From positions 1 to 64,000 of the forward strand of contig NZ_JADD01000005.1 in assembly GCF_000518205.1 (NCBI RefSeq): a DNA stretch of 64,000 nt, read 5' to 3'. Below, piece after piece: positions 8,612-17,533 of this stretch. Each line of letters starts with the position of its first letter. The stretch's first letter is position 1. This stretch comes from Hutsoniella sourekii ATCC 700629. GTDB lineage: Bacteria; Bacillota; Bacilli; Lactobacillales; Aerococcaceae. The notes below the pieces were generated by a model. It saw only the letters and a program-made list of their open reading frames with translations, made no database searches and was not told where the DNA came from. A program made the position numbers and the translations under genes.

Positions 8612-10165
8612 TTAAATATCAATAAATTTTAGTTCTAACTTGCCGTCTAACGCCCGTTCCAAATGTTTAGCATAACGATGGGTTCGATAGTATTCTGCTA
8701 AGGCCGGGCCATGGTGATAAATTTTTAAGAGGTAGTTATGATCTTTAGTTGCCTCCAATTGAATGTCTTCAATAACAGCAGTCTTGGAATCGTTTAGCCC
8801 GCTAGCAAATTTTAAGAGACCACCTAATTTTTGCAGGTCTTGGATCTCTTCATCACTAAACCAAGACTTGAAGTCTTCCAAATAGCGTTTAAACAAGCTT
8901 TTATTACGATAGCTAGCCAGTAAGGCAAGGCGTAAACGCTTGTGATGACTGAAACCGAAGAGATTCATATTAGACAACAAATAGAAGGTGTGTTGGGAAT
9001 CTGCTTCAGGGCTAATAAACTCTCCAAAACGATAGAGAATCGCAGCGTACTCTAATTCCTCTTGTTGATCAAAACTGTAAGCCATTAATTGGTGACGGTT
9101 CAACTCTTGATAGAGCTTCAAGATGAACTTGACTTGTTGGTCGGCGCCGAGTGTATTAACTGGCAAATCGCGAATTAAATTACGAATCGTTCGGGCGCGG
9201 ATTTGGTCATTATCCAGTGGGGTATTGTAGTTGTTATTAATATATTTGAGTATAATTCCTTCTCTAAGCCCCTGACTAGATATTAAGAAGCAAGTCGCCT
9301 TGACCACGCGGAAAAGTTCGAGAAAGACTAGATTAGCAGGAATAATGATATCTGTACGGTCATTAGAAAGCCCTTCAATATCCCTCATCTCATCTTCAGT
9401 ACTAGTGACAAATAGGTCCAAGGTTTCTTGGAGGGTCTCTTTAGACATATGGTAGCCGTGGATACCAGCCATGGGATAATTACTGGCTAGTTGATGAACA
9501 TTAGCTATGTTACGGGCTGATCCTCCGATCGCAATGATGGGGACCTGGGCTTGACGTAACCAGTCCAGACTCTTAAAGGCTTTCTTGACGTAAGCTCGTA
9601 GCTCATCAATAGCTTCTGGATCGTTGTGGTCCTTATCTTTAAAGAATTTTTCCTTAAGAGTGACGACGCCAAAGGGGAAACTGTGAAAGTGGATGGGTTG
9701 CTTATCCTCAAAGTAGGTTATTTCGCAAGATCCCCCGCCGATATCGATGGTCACAGCTGTTGGGGTAATCATAGTATGGGTCACAGCGTACTGACCGAAA
9801 AGGGCTTCCCCTTCCTCGCTGATTAATTCGATAGTCAAGCCGGTCTTAGCCTGTACTTGTTGGAAGATCTCTGCTTGATTGGCTGATTGTCTAATAGCAG
9901 CCGTAGCCATTGACTTGATTTGATTGGCTTCAAGCGATTCAGCGGCTTGCTTGAAACTATTCAAGGCCTCTACCAATCGGTCGATCCCTGCTTGATTCAT
10001 CCATTTCTGGCCTTGATCATCACTTTCCAAAAATTGGGAGAGTCGAGCAGGGGTCTTGATATTCAACAGTTCGATGTAGTCGTAGTTACTGTCAATTCCA
10101 TAAACAACTAGACGGATGGTATTGGATCCAATGTCGATGATGGCAACTTTTTCTTTGAAAATCAT
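8612..10165 (-). CDS. ppx: Exopolyphosphatase / Ppx-GppA phosphatase
   Basis: It releases phosphate from polyphosphate ends, and may act on pppGpp (family knowledge). The ASKHA-type N-domain shows IIDIGSNTIRLVVYG (about 9-23), the catalytic Glu segment near residue 120 (SEEGEALFGQYAV) and DIGGGSCEI (about 140-148). The C-terminal part (about 320-510) is the HD-like helical domain, giving the long two-domain form of 517 aa. It is transcribed directly before ppk, so synthesis and degradation enzymes share a transcript. The ATG has AAAGGGAT in front. Confidence 0.92.
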   Translation of the reverse strand: MIFKEKVAIIDIGSNTIRLVVYGIDSNYDYIELLNIKTPARLSQFLESDDQGQKWMNQAGIDRLVEALNSFKQAAESLEANQIKSMATAAIRQSANQAEIFQQVQAKTGLTIELISEEGEALFGQYAVTHTMITPTAVTIDIGGGSCEITYFEDKQPIHFHSFPFGVVTLKEKFFKDKDHNDPEAIDELRAYVKKAFKSLDWLRQAQVPIIAIGGSARNIANVHQLASNYPMAGIHGYHMSKETLQETLDLFVTSTEDEMRDIEGLSNDRTDIIIPANLVFLELFRVVKATCFLISSQGLREGIILKYINNNYNTPLDNDQIRARTIRNLIRDLPVNTLGADQQVKFILKLYQELNRHQLMAYSFDQQEELEYAAILYRFGEFISPEADSQHTFYLLSNMNLFGFSHHKRLRLALLASYRNKSLFKRYLEDFKSWFSDEEIQDLQKLGGLLKFASGLNDSKTAVIEDIQLEATKDHNYLLKIYHHGPALAEYYRTHRYAKHLERALDGKLELKFIDI

Positions 10166-10192
10166 GGTATCCCTTTCTATGCTTTCTTTTAC

Positions 10193-10669
10193 TTATAGGT
10201 ACTTTTTGAGGATTGAGACAAGGTCATCGGTTGAAGCGACTACTTCCCCGTTTAACTTGATAAGACCAATCGTGTAGAGATTAGCATAAGAAAATTGGGA
10301 CTCAGCCAGCTCAGCTAAGGCTTCTAATTTTTGGGGGTTGTCATAACCTGCTTGACGACTGTCTGTATAAAGTCCGACAACTGGGATTCCTGCTTGATAA
10401 GCAATTCCAATCTCTGAGGCAACGCCTGGGTCAATGGCCAAGCCGTCAAGAACAGCAAAGAGGAGGTCACTTGATAGCACAGCTTGAGTATCAACTTGGG
10501 CAATCATTTTGGAATCGGCGTAGGCATTCTTGTCATTGATTTCCCCTTGTTCTTGAGGCAAGAAAACCTCCACATCACTGATTTCAGCGCGGATTTTGTC
10601 TGTTAAAGCTTGATTGAATTGAAGTTCACTGGCACTAAATAAGGGCGCAGCAAAGTAGATTTTTTTCAT
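10193..10669 (-). CDS. Nucleoside 2-deoxyribosyltransferase family protein
   Basis: A small 158-aa cytosolic enzyme that moves deoxyribose between bases in nucleotide salvage. It starts KKIYFAAPLFSASE, typical of the family. LDGLAIDPGVASEIGIAYQAG (shortened here in sense) contains the Asp and the catalytic Glu of the SE-G-A motif near residue 87. It is the first gene of the operon with ppx, ppk and yunD (27 bp before ppx). AAGGAG precedes the ATG. The link to polyphosphate metabolism is positional only. Confidence 0.85.
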   Translation of the reverse strand: MKKIYFAAPLFSASELQFNQALTDKIRAEISDVEVFLPQEQGEINDKNAYADSKMIAQVDTQAVLSSDLLFAVLDGLAIDPGVASEIGIAYQAGIPVVGLYTDSRQAGYDNPQKLEALAELAESQFSYANLYTIGLIKLNGEVVASTDDLVSILKKYL

Positions 10670-10858
10670 TTAAGTATCGCTCCTTCTAGCTAGCTTTGAA
10701 AGCCTATTCTTATTCTATTATAAGTAATTTTCAGTAAATTTGGCAGATTTTCAACAATCTTTACATAAAAGTTACAATTCGAACCCGTATTGTTTGTATG
10801 AAGATGAGATTTACATTAGTATGTATTTATGTTTTTAATTTAAGAAAGGAATGATTGA

Positions 10859-11383
10859 ATGTTTGGACGTAATGAGAGTGGTTTTAATTGGGGTTCGTTT
10901 CTTTTAGGAATCTTCTATATCATTATTGCGGTAATGGCTTTTCGTAATTTGGATGCCAGTTTATTTGCAGTGGTAGCCGTTATTGGAGTAACAGCGATTA
11001 TTAAAGGGATATTTGAGTTATTCTTCCGTCGCCGCCTAAAAGAATATACCGGTTATAAGTCTACCTTATTGATTGTGACCGGAGTGATCGATATTTTAAT
11101 CGGACTCTTTGTCCTATTCAACTTTACGGCTTCCTTGGTAGCTCTACCTTATATTTTTGCCTTTTGGCTTATCTTTGATGCGATCTCGGCCATGGTAACA
11201 GCCGGCCCGATCCGTTTAGTGAGTAATACCCGTTTTTGGCTAGTGATTGCTATGGCGATCTTTGGCTTAATCTTAGGCGGTTGGCTATTCTTCCACCCTG
11301 TAACCGGATTGATTACGATCGCTGTGATGGTAGGAGTTTACTTCTTATTTAACGGCATTATGGCTATCATCTCAGCTTTTTAA
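10859..11383 (+). CDS. DUF308 / HdeD-like membrane protein
   Basis: This 174-aa protein is almost entirely hydrophobic, with six probable membrane helices in three hairpins, a pattern of the HdeD/DUF308 family (acid-resistance protein HdeD is the named member). A basic loop FFRRRLKEYTGYK lies near residues 57-69. No catalytic motif is visible, and the molecular role is unknown. AAGAAAGGA lies 8 bp before the chosen ATG; another ATG at 10851 is out of frame. It is monocistronic. Confidence 0.8.
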   Translation: MFGRNESGFNWGSFLLGIFYIIIAVMAFRNLDASLFAVVAVIGVTAIIKGIFELFFRRRLKEYTGYKSTLLIVTGVIDILIGLFVLFNFTASLVALPYIFAFWLIFDAISAMVTAGPIRLVSNTRFWLVIAMAIFGLILGGWLFFHPVTGLITIAVMVGVYFLFNGIMAIISAF

Positions 11384-11430
11384 GATGGATGCTACAAGCA
11401 ATTAGACGAATAATAAGAATTTAAAATATC

Positions 11431-11474
11431 AAAAAAGTCGAACCTTACTAAATGATTGAGGTTCGACTTTTTTA
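11431..11474. terminator. Bidirectional terminator between DUF308 gene and copA
   Basis: A stem AAAAAAGTCGAACCT / AGGTTCGACTTTTTT with T-runs on both strands ends the two converging units. Confidence 0.85.
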
Positions 11475-11515
11475 GTATTTATTTGGTTAAGACTGTTTAT
11501 ACTAGTTAAATACTA

Positions 11516-13987
11516 TTAAATATTTTTGAGTCTTAGAGCATTCAGGAGAACAGAAACTGAACTTAAACTCATGGCAAGAGCGGCAAACATAGGGTCGAGA
11601 AGAGGACCATCAAAGAAATAATAAAGGGCGCCCATAGCAATGGGGATGCCAATGACATTGTAGGCAAAGGCCCAAAATAAATTTTGCTTAATGTTTCTAA
11701 TAGTTGCCCGGCTAATGCGAATAGCTTCTACAACATCTTCAAGATCGTCATGCATGAGGACGGTATCAGCTGATTCGATTGCTACATCGGTTCCTGAACC
11801 AATAGCAATACCGATATCCGCTTGAGCTAGAGCTGGAGCATCATTAATTCCGTCTCCAACCATAATGACGTGATGATCTTCTGCTTGCAAGGTCTTGACT
11901 TGCTCGGCCTTATCCTGAGGTAAGACTTCACTGAATACGCGGTCTAGTCCCATCTTGTCAGCAACTGCTTGAGCCGTAAGGCGATTATCCCCTGTGACCA
12001 TACTGACTTCGATCCCTAAATCTTGTAATTCTTGTATCGCTGAGTAGCTAGATTCTTTGATAGGGTCGGCCACAGCAATAACGCCTACAAGTTTATCGTT
12101 AAGGGCTATGTACATAGCCGTCTTACCTTCTTGCGCTAGGTTTTGGACTTGTTCTTTGATTGTTGGATCCACTTGAGTGACAGAGGCCATTAACTGATCA
12201 TTTCCGATATAAACAGTTTGACCTTCAACCATAGCTTTGATTCCCTTGCCTGTGATTGATTCAAAGTGGTCAGGACTTGTCAGGCTGAGTTGGTGTTCTT
12301 CTTTAGCATAAGTGACAATGGCATTAGCTAATGGGTGTTCTGAACTATTTTCAGCGCTAGCTACTAGGCGTAGAATCTCTTTGTCATCTCCGCCATAAGT
12401 ATGATAATCGACTACTTTAGGTTGACCCCGGGTAATGGTTCCTGTCTTATCAAGTAAGACGGCGCTAGCATTATGGATGGACTCCAAGCTTGTTCCGTCC
12501 TTGATAAGAATTCCCTTGTTGGCGGCATTCCCAGTTCCTACCATAATAGCGGTAGGAGTAGCCAGACCCAAGGCACAAGGACAAGCTATGATGAGAACAG
12601 AGATAAAAATATTTAAGACAAAATCGATACTTTGTCCCGATAAGGCCCACATCAAGGCGGAAACAATAGCCAAGCTAATCACAATAGGAACAAAATAACC
12701 GGAGATTTGGTCGGCTAATTTGGCAATGGGTGCCTTGGATCCTTGAGCTTCTTGTACCATAGAAATAATCTGGTATAGAAGGGTATCTGAACCCACTCGA
12801 GTGGCTCTGTAGGTAAAGGATCCAGTCTTGTTGATACTAGCCCCGGTAACGGTATCTCCTACTTGTTTTTCCACGGGTAGGCTTTCTCCAGTAATCATTG
12901 ATTCATCAATTGCGGAGTGTCCCTTGATAATGACGCCATCAACGGGCAGACTTTCTCCAGGTTTAACCATTATCAGATCATCTACCTTTAATAGGTCGAC
13001 TGGCACCATTGATGTATGCCCTTGTTCATCTACCAAACGCGCTTCTTGAGGGGCAAGGTCCATCAGACTCTGAATGGCCTGAGAGGTCTTACCTTTAGCT
13101 ATACTTTCCATGTAATTACCCAAGGTAATCAAGGTCAAGATAACGGCAGCAGATTCAAAATAAAGGTGCGGGTGACCCTGAACTTCGACCATTTCAAGGA
13201 AGATCATGGTAGTCATCACAATCCCTTGAAGGAGTGCAGCTAAAGTACCGATTGAAACCAGTGAATTCATATTAGGATGCCCCTTGAAGAGGGCTTTAAG
13301 TCCAGACTGATAAATATCTCTGGCTAAATAGACTACGGGTAAGGTGAGAATCAGTTGAACCAAGGCATTTCTTGCTGGCTCCTGACTTGGGCTTAGCCAA
13401 TGAGGTAGGCTGAGTCCCACCATGGGTCCCATGGTCAAGATAAATAAGGGAACGGTAAAGCAGGCCATCGCTATTAATCGCTTCTTCAGTTGCTGGACTT
13501 CCTGTTCTCGTCTAGCTTGTCCTTCTTGGTACAAATCAGTAGATGATAAGACTAATTCAGCCTGATAACCGGCTTCTTGAACGGCCTTTTCGACAGCTTC
13601 TGGTCGGACTTGATCGATCCAATCGACGACCAAGGTGTTATTGGCCAAGTTTACTGAAGCTTGATTAACCCCATCCAATTGATTGACAGCCTTTTGAATG
13701 GTTTGAGCACAAGAAGCACATGACATGCCAGTAATTTGGAAGGACTGATGGCCTTTTGTTGACGCTTGGGCTAAGTCTTTATTGCTTAGTAGGTGATAAC
13801 CCGCATCAGCTACTATTTGTTTGAGTTGATCTGAGCTAACCGCTTCGGGGTCATAGGTTACTTGGGCCTGGTTATTGGTTAAATTAACTTGAGCCTCAGT
13901 TACCCCGGGGGTTTCTTGCAGGCTTTTTTGAACCGTTTGGACACAAGAGGCACACGACATACCCTCGACAGTAAATGTTTCCTTCAT
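11516..13987 (-). CDS. copA: Copper-translocating P1B-type ATPase
   Basis: Membrane ATPase that exports Cu(I). Two N-terminal heavy-metal domains each carry GMSCASC (about 9-15 and 87-93). Helices follow, then the TGES motif ([12 protein letters not shown]), the ion-binding CPC in [13 protein letters not shown], the phosphorylated Asp in [13 protein letters not shown] in SSEHPLANA, and [12 protein letters not shown]. The 823-aa length is normal. It is the last gene of the copYZA operon, starting 1 bp after copZ ends, so translation is probably coupled. CPC marks it as monovalent-copper type. Confidence 0.96.
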   Translation of the reverse strand: MKETFTVEGMSCASCVQTVQKSLQETPGVTEAQVNLTNNQAQVTYDPEAVSSDQLKQIVADAGYHLLSNKDLAQASTKGHQSFQITGMSCASCAQTIQKAVNQLDGVNQASVNLANNTLVVDWIDQVRPEAVEKAVQEAGYQAELVLSSTDLYQEGQARREQEVQQLKKRLIAMACFTVPLFILTMGPMVGLSLPHWLSPSQEPARNALVQLILTLPVVYLARDIYQSGLKALFKGHPNMNSLVSIGTLAALLQGIVMTTMIFLEMVEVQGHPHLYFESAAVILTLITLGNYMESIAKGKTSQAIQSLMDLAPQEARLVDEQGHTSMVPVDLLKVDDLIMVKPGESLPVDGVIIKGHSAIDESMITGESLPVEKQVGDTVTGASINKTGSFTYRATRVGSDTLLYQIISMVQEAQGSKAPIAKLADQISGYFVPIVISLAIVSALMWALSGQSIDFVLNIFISVLIIACPCALGLATPTAIMVGTGNAANKGILIKDGTSLESIHNASAVLLDKTGTITRGQPKVVDYHTYGGDDKEILRLVASAENSSEHPLANAIVTYAKEEHQLSLTSPDHFESITGKGIKAMVEGQTVYIGNDQLMASVTQVDPTIKEQVQNLAQEGKTAMYIALNDKLVGVIAVADPIKESSYSAIQELQDLGIEVSMVTGDNRLTAQAVADKMGLDRVFSEVLPQDKAEQVKTLQAEDHHVIMVGDGINDAPALAQADIGIAIGSGTDVAIESADTVLMHDDLEDVVEAIRISRATIRNIKQNLFWAFAYNVIGIPIAMGALYYFFDGPLLDPMFAALAMSLSSVSVLLNALRLKNI

Positions 13988-13988
13988 C

Positions 13989-14210
13989 CTAATCGCCTAA
14001 CTTCTCTAACTGGTAGCCTAAGTCTTGGACAGTATCAAAAAGACTAGATTCAGCCGTCACGGTCGGATTATATGAGACAGCTAGAAAGGCCTCTTCATAG
14101 TTAACTGCTGCTTCATCGACACCATCTAGCGCTTGAATTGCCTGAGTAATTTTTTGGGCACAGTGTTGACAACCCATTCCTATGATTTGAAATTCTTGAT
14201 GTTGAATCAT
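13989..14210 (-). CDS. copZ: Copper chaperone CopZ
   Basis: A 73-aa single heavy-metal-associated domain with the copper site GMGCQHCAQ (about 12-20; C-x-x-C). In enterococci CopZ carries Cu(I) to the CopY repressor and the ATPase (family knowledge). It sits between copY and copA on one transcript and has an AAGAAAGG ribosome site. Together with CopA's two domains, the operon encodes three such modules. Confidence 0.93.
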   Translation of the reverse strand: MIQHQEFQIIGMGCQHCAQKITQAIQALDGVDEAAVNYEEAFLAVSYNPTVTAESSLFDTVQDLGYQLEKLGD

Positions 14211-14226
14211 TTAATAACCTTCTTTC

Positions 14227-14661
14227 TTAATGCTGACAGAGGTGACATTGACATTGACCGGTTGGACATTGACAAGGGACTTCTTCTGGAGCAGTTTGCT
14301 TCTTTGTTTCAAGCGTATCAATCAAGGCTTGGCAATCCGCCCGGCTCAGGCTAGCTTGTTGGATTAGATCTTGAATTGCCATGCCGGCTTTTTTGTTGCA
14401 GATACGGCCAAAAATATCAGCTAGCTCTTCTTGAGTGGCTTTGCTTTGGGAGAGGCTAGGAAAATATTCGGCTGGGCGCTTTTGGCCTTTATTAACCAGT
14501 ATGTTTTTTGAAACTAAGCGGTTAATGAGGGATTTTAAGGTCCCTTCTTTCCAGTTAGTGACGGATTGAGCCCGATCAATGATTTCTCGGCTGGTCAAAC
14601 CTTCTTGGGCCCAAACAATCCGCATCACTTCCCATTCTGCATCAGTAATCCCAGTTGTCAT
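14227..14661 (-). CDS. copY: CopY/TcrY-type copper-responsive repressor
   Basis: The N-terminal half is a winged helix of the BlaI/MecI/CopY family (ITDAEWEVMRIVWAQ; WKEGTLKSLINRLV). The C-terminus bears the metal-sensing cysteines in CQCPTGQCQCHLCQH, close to the C-x-C-x4-C-x-C of CopY. Zn(II) keeps it on DNA and Cu(I) releases it (family knowledge). Two cop boxes lie just upstream, so it should repress its own operon. AAAGGAGG precedes the ATG. Two extra Cys/His residues at the very end are unusual but harmless to the call. Confidence 0.95.
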   Translation of the reverse strand: MTTGITDAEWEVMRIVWAQEGLTSREIIDRAQSVTNWKEGTLKSLINRLVSKNILVNKGQKRPAEYFPSLSQSKATQEELADIFGRICNKKAGMAIQDLIQQASLSRADCQALIDTLETKKQTAPEEVPCQCPTGQCQCHLCQH

Positions 14662-14684
14662 AGACGAGTGCCTCCTTTCGAGTT

Positions 14685-14720
14685 TACAAATGTAACCTGC
14701 CTATTTAGTTTACGCTTGTA
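14685..14720 (-). promoter_or_regulatory. Two cop boxes (CopY operators) overlapping the copYZA promoter
   Basis: Box 1, TACAAATGTA (14685-14694), matches the cop-box consensus TACANNTGTA exactly. Box 2 (14711-14720; TACGCTTGTA on plus) has one mismatch. On the minus strand, TTGAAA and TAAACT, separated by 17 bp, give a plausible promoter. Box 2 then falls in the spacer and box 1 just after the -10, both in blocking positions. Confidence 0.8.
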
Positions 14721-14773
14721 ATCTTAACTTTTCAAGTTTTTTGGTTCAAATTAAACAAAATAATTTCAAACTG

Positions 14774-14809
14774 TGTTATGATTGAATTAAATCGGTGAAA
14801 GCGATTAAT
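14774..14809 (+). promoter_or_regulatory. pta promoter (extended -10) with cre-like site
   Basis: TGTTATGAT (14774-14782) is an extended -10. TGAAAGCGATTAAT (14796-14809) matches the CcpA site TGNAANCGNNNNCA except for its last two bases. It lies just downstream of the predicted start point. Confidence 0.4.
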
Positions 14810-14836
14810 CATGTTTATTTAATGGAGGTATATTTT

Positions 14837-15823
14837 ATGGGAATGTTTGAAGATCTAAGCGCAAAAATTAAAGGAAAAAATATTAAGATTGTTTTTCCAG
14901 AAGCTAACGACATTCGTGTCTTAGGAGCAGCTATTCGCTTGAATGCAGATGAACTGCTAGAGCCAATCTTAATTGGAAAGCCAGAAGAAATTAAGGAAAT
15001 TGCAGATAAGAACCGCTGGAATATCGAAGGAATTACTATTTACGATCCTGCTAATTACGAGCAATTTGATGAGATGGTAGCAACCTTTATTGAACGCCGT
15101 AAAGGAAAACATACCCAAGAAGAAGCAGAGACAATGCTTCAAGATAATATCTACTTTGGAACCATGTTAGTCTACATGGACCTTGCAGATGGTCTAGTGA
15201 GTGGTGCCGTTTATACAACGTCAGATACTGTCCGTCCAGCCCTACAAATTATTAAGACTAAGCCAGGAGTCAACTTAACAAGTGGTGCCTTTATTATGTT
15301 ACCTTCTGAAGAAGATGGTCAACGCTTAATGATGGGCGACTGTGCGATTAATATTAATCCAGACGCTCAATCATTAGCTGAGATTGCCGTAGAAACAGCT
15401 AAGACTGCAAAGATCTTTGATATTGATCCACGTGTAGCCATGCTAAGTTTTTCAACCAAGGGATCAGCTTCTTCTCCTGAAGTAGAAAAAGTAGCTGAAG
15501 CGACACGGATTGCCAAAGAATTGGCTCCAGACTTCAAGATTGATGGTGAATTACAATTTGATGCGGCTTATTCAGAAATCGTAGCTAAGCAAAAAGCACC
15601 TGATTCTGAAGTTGCAGGTAAAGCCAACGTCTTTATTTTCCCTGAAATCCAATCAGGTAATATTGGCTATAAAATTGCTCAACGTTTAGGTAACTATCAG
15701 GCAATTGGACCCATCCTTCAAGGACTAAACAAACCGATTTCAGATTTATCCAGAGGTTGTGTGGAAGATGATGTTTACAAACTATCCATTATTACAGCTA
15801 ATCAAGCCTTGCTAAGTGAATAG
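14837..15823 (+). CDS. pta: Phosphate acetyltransferase
   Basis: Converts acetyl-CoA and phosphate to acetyl-phosphate, the step before ATP formation by acetate kinase. At 329 aa it is the short single-domain Pta. Typical stretches are KIVFPEANDIRVL, TSDTVRPALQIIKT, MLSFSTKGSASSPE, DGELQFDAA and NIGYKIAQRLG. The ATG at 14837 (MGMFEDLS) is chosen because GGAGG lies 8 bp upstream; an in-frame ATG at 14795 would add 14 residues lacking any ribosome site. No acetate kinase gene is in the window. Confidence 0.96.
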   Translation: MGMFEDLSAKIKGKNIKIVFPEANDIRVLGAAIRLNADELLEPILIGKPEEIKEIADKNRWNIEGITIYDPANYEQFDEMVATFIERRKGKHTQEEAETMLQDNIYFGTMLVYMDLADGLVSGAVYTTSDTVRPALQIIKTKPGVNLTSGAFIMLPSEEDGQRLMMGDCAININPDAQSLAEIAVETAKTAKIFDIDPRVAMLSFSTKGSASSPEVEKVAEATRIAKELAPDFKIDGELQFDAAYSEIVAKQKAPDSEVAGKANVFIFPEIQSGNIGYKIAQRLGNYQAIGPILQGLNKPISDLSRGCVEDDVYKLSIITANQALLSE

Positions 15824-15834
15824 TTGACATGGAG

Positions 15835-15870
15835 CACCGAAATAGTTATCAGCTATTTCGGTGATTTTTT
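15835..15870 (+). terminator. Terminator after pta
   Basis: An 11-bp stem CACCGAAATAG/CTATTTCGGTG is followed by TTTTTT. The pgeF ribosome site begins just after it, so pgeF may depend on read-through. Confidence 0.85.
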
Positions 15871-15887
15871 ATTTTAAAGGAGCTTAT

Positions 15888-16622
15888 ATGGTTGAATCAG
15901 TTAAATTATCTCAATTAGGATTAAGTCATTATTTGGGAGGTCGTTCTTATAACTTTCGTTTTCAAAAGAATCAAGCTCACTTTCCTGATCATGTCCGAGC
16001 CTTGGTTAATCAATTAGATTGTTCAGTGAATCAAGTCTATACTGGCCAGCAAGTGCATGGAGATGCTATCGAGTATTGCAAGGGGACCAACGGGGAAGAA
16101 TTTGTGGTTGGACGTCAGTTTAAGTCCACAGATGGTTTGATTACTGATCAAGTCGGTATTGGCTTATTGATTAAATTTGCTGATTGTACACCGATTCTGT
16201 TGTACGATCCCGTACGCAAGGTGCAAGCTAGCTTACATTCAGGCTGGCGGTCAACGGTCAAGCAGATTGGTCCGCTAGCCATTCAGCGGATGGTTGATGA
16301 CTTTCATTGTCGTAGGGAAGATATCCATGCTTTTATTGGTCCCTCAATAGATCAGGCGAATTATGAGGTGGGACCTGAAGTTTATCAAGCTTTTGGTGAG
16401 ATCAAGAGAAGAGATCAATTCTTTAAACCAGGTCTGACTAAGGATAAATTCTACCTATCAATGACCCAGGCCAACCATTATTTATTATTAGAAGCGGGGC
16501 TTCCTGCTCATCAGATCGAAGTTAGTCAGCGATCAACCTATCAAGATCCAAGCCTTCATTCAGCCAGAAGAGAAGGGCTAGACTATGGGTTGAATGGTTT
16601 GCTGAGCGTCATTTGTGATTAG
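15888..16622 (+). CDS. pgeF: Peptidoglycan editing factor PgeF (YfiH/YlmD, multicopper-oxidase-like fold)
   Basis: A cytosolic protein of the YfiH/DUF152 family. Family members remove wrongly incorporated amino acids from UDP-MurNAc precursors or act as purine nucleoside enzymes. Metal-site motifs are visible: QVHGD (about 54-58), KFADCTPILLYDP (about 101-113; Cys) and LHSGWRS (about 118-124; His). The ATG at 15888 follows AAAGGAG by 6 bp. A further in-frame ATG at 15861 lies inside the pta terminator and is rejected. The protein is 244 aa. It does not sit in the divisome cluster where ylmD is found in bacilli. Confidence 0.88.
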   Translation: MVESVKLSQLGLSHYLGGRSYNFRFQKNQAHFPDHVRALVNQLDCSVNQVYTGQQVHGDAIEYCKGTNGEEFVVGRQFKSTDGLITDQVGIGLLIKFADCTPILLYDPVRKVQASLHSGWRSTVKQIGPLAIQRMVDDFHCRREDIHAFIGPSIDQANYEVGPEVYQAFGEIKRRDQFFKPGLTKDKFYLSMTQANHYLLLEAGLPAHQIEVSQRSTYQDPSLHSARREGLDYGLNGLLSVICD

Positions 16623-16626
16623 ATCC

Positions 16627-16667
16627 AGAGAGGCTCCCGTTAAGTAAAACTTAGCGGGAGCCTCTCT
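16627..16667. repeat. Long intergenic hairpin
   Basis: Perfect 13-bp arms AGAGAGGCTCCCG / CGGGAGCCTCTCT flank a loop that itself pairs (AAGT/ACTT). There is no T-run on either strand. It may stabilise the 3' end of the pgeF mRNA. Confidence 0.6.
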
Positions 16668-16673
16668 GAGATA

Positions 16674-16698
16674 TGAAAAAAGACCCCGAGTGGGGTCT
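16674..16698 (-). terminator. Terminator of the DUF4430 lipoprotein gene
   Basis: On the minus strand a stem AGACCCC/GGGGTCT is followed by TTTTTT, 12 bp past the stop codon. Confidence 0.8.
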
Positions 16699-16709
16699 AG
16701 TATGAGTTA

Positions 16710-17369
16710 TTAGTTGTTAGTAAGCTCTTCACTGTCTGTTTCTGAATCTTCCAGAGCAGCTGGTCCTTCTGTGTCCCGACCTTCTTCAGTGTCTGTAAGG
16801 TCCGTGTCACCAGCAACATCTTCAGCAGGAATAATTGTTACTGGAATTTCATCGATCGTTCCAAAATACCATTGGATGGTATCTCCTGCTTTAAGAGTTT
16901 GAGAAACCACTCCCGCTTCAGCGAACTGACCGTTCAAGAGGTAAGTCCAAGTTTGACCAGAAAGGTAATCATTATCAATATCGTTAATTGAATCAATCAC
17001 ACCTTCTTCTTCGTTGAAGTTGAAAGGTACTTGATCTTTTGAAGCTTCCATCGCTTCTAAGACATTCATACCCTCAGTTAGATTTACATCGTATTCAGCA
17101 ACGGGTGCTTCTTGCCCACTAACATAAAAAGCAAATTTAACTGATTCTCCAGTGGTATCATCTGCTTGTGTATCCTCATCATGAGAGCTTTCTGCAGCGT
17201 CGGATGAAAGGGATTGAGAAGAGGATTCTTGGCTAGAAGCTTGATCTTGCGACTCAACAACTGAGCTGACAGATTCTTGAGCAGGCTCAGCTTCTTGTCC
17301 TCCATTATTACAAGCAACGAGTAAAAATGCTGCTGTGGATAAAGACATTAATTTAATAAATTTCTTCAT
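16710..17369 (-). CDS. Lipoprotein with a DUF4430 (transcobalamin C-terminal-like) domain
   Basis: A 219-aa protein that begins with a lipoprotein signal ending LLVAC (lipid-bearing Cys20). A Ser/Gln/Glu/Asp-rich linker (about 22-75) separates it from a globular domain (about 76-180). That domain fits DUF4430: it has the EGMNVLEAME motif, an acidic GVIDSIN segment, WTYLLNGQFAEAGV and a final LKAGDTIQWYFG. A second acidic Thr/Asp/Glu tail closes the protein. Family members occur in cobalamin-binding or surface proteins; the ligand here is unknown. It should sit on the outer face of the membrane. It is monocistronic, with a good ribosome site (GGAGGG). Confidence 0.8.
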   Translation of the reverse strand: MKKFIKLMSLSTAAFLLVACNNGGQEAEPAQESVSSVVESQDQASSQESSSQSLSSDAAESSHDEDTQADDTTGESVKFAFYVSGQEAPVAEYDVNLTEGMNVLEAMEASKDQVPFNFNEEEGVIDSINDIDNDYLSGQTWTYLLNGQFAEAGVVSQTLKAGDTIQWYFGTIDEIPVTIIPAEDVAGDTDLTDTEEGRDTEGPAALEDSETDSEELTNN

Positions 17370-17533
17370 GTACTAGCCCTCCTAAGATTAGTAATATCTA
17401 ATAATAAACTACCAAGAAATCGCTTCAAAGTCAAATAATTCGCTGTTTGTGAGATTTTTGACTATAATAAGAATACTAGACAACTGTGGATAGAGTAAGA
17501 AGGATGTTAGACCTTTTAGTTAAGGAGGATTGA

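Noticed and set aside
8581..8622. Longer Ppk beginning at the ATG at 8622
   Set aside because: It would overlap ppx, has no ribosome site and adds 14 residues unlike other Ppk proteins. The ATG at 8580 has AAAGGAG.
16627..16667. Intrinsic terminator of pgeF
   Set aside because: The stem is strong, but no T-run follows on either strand. It is listed as a hairpin instead.
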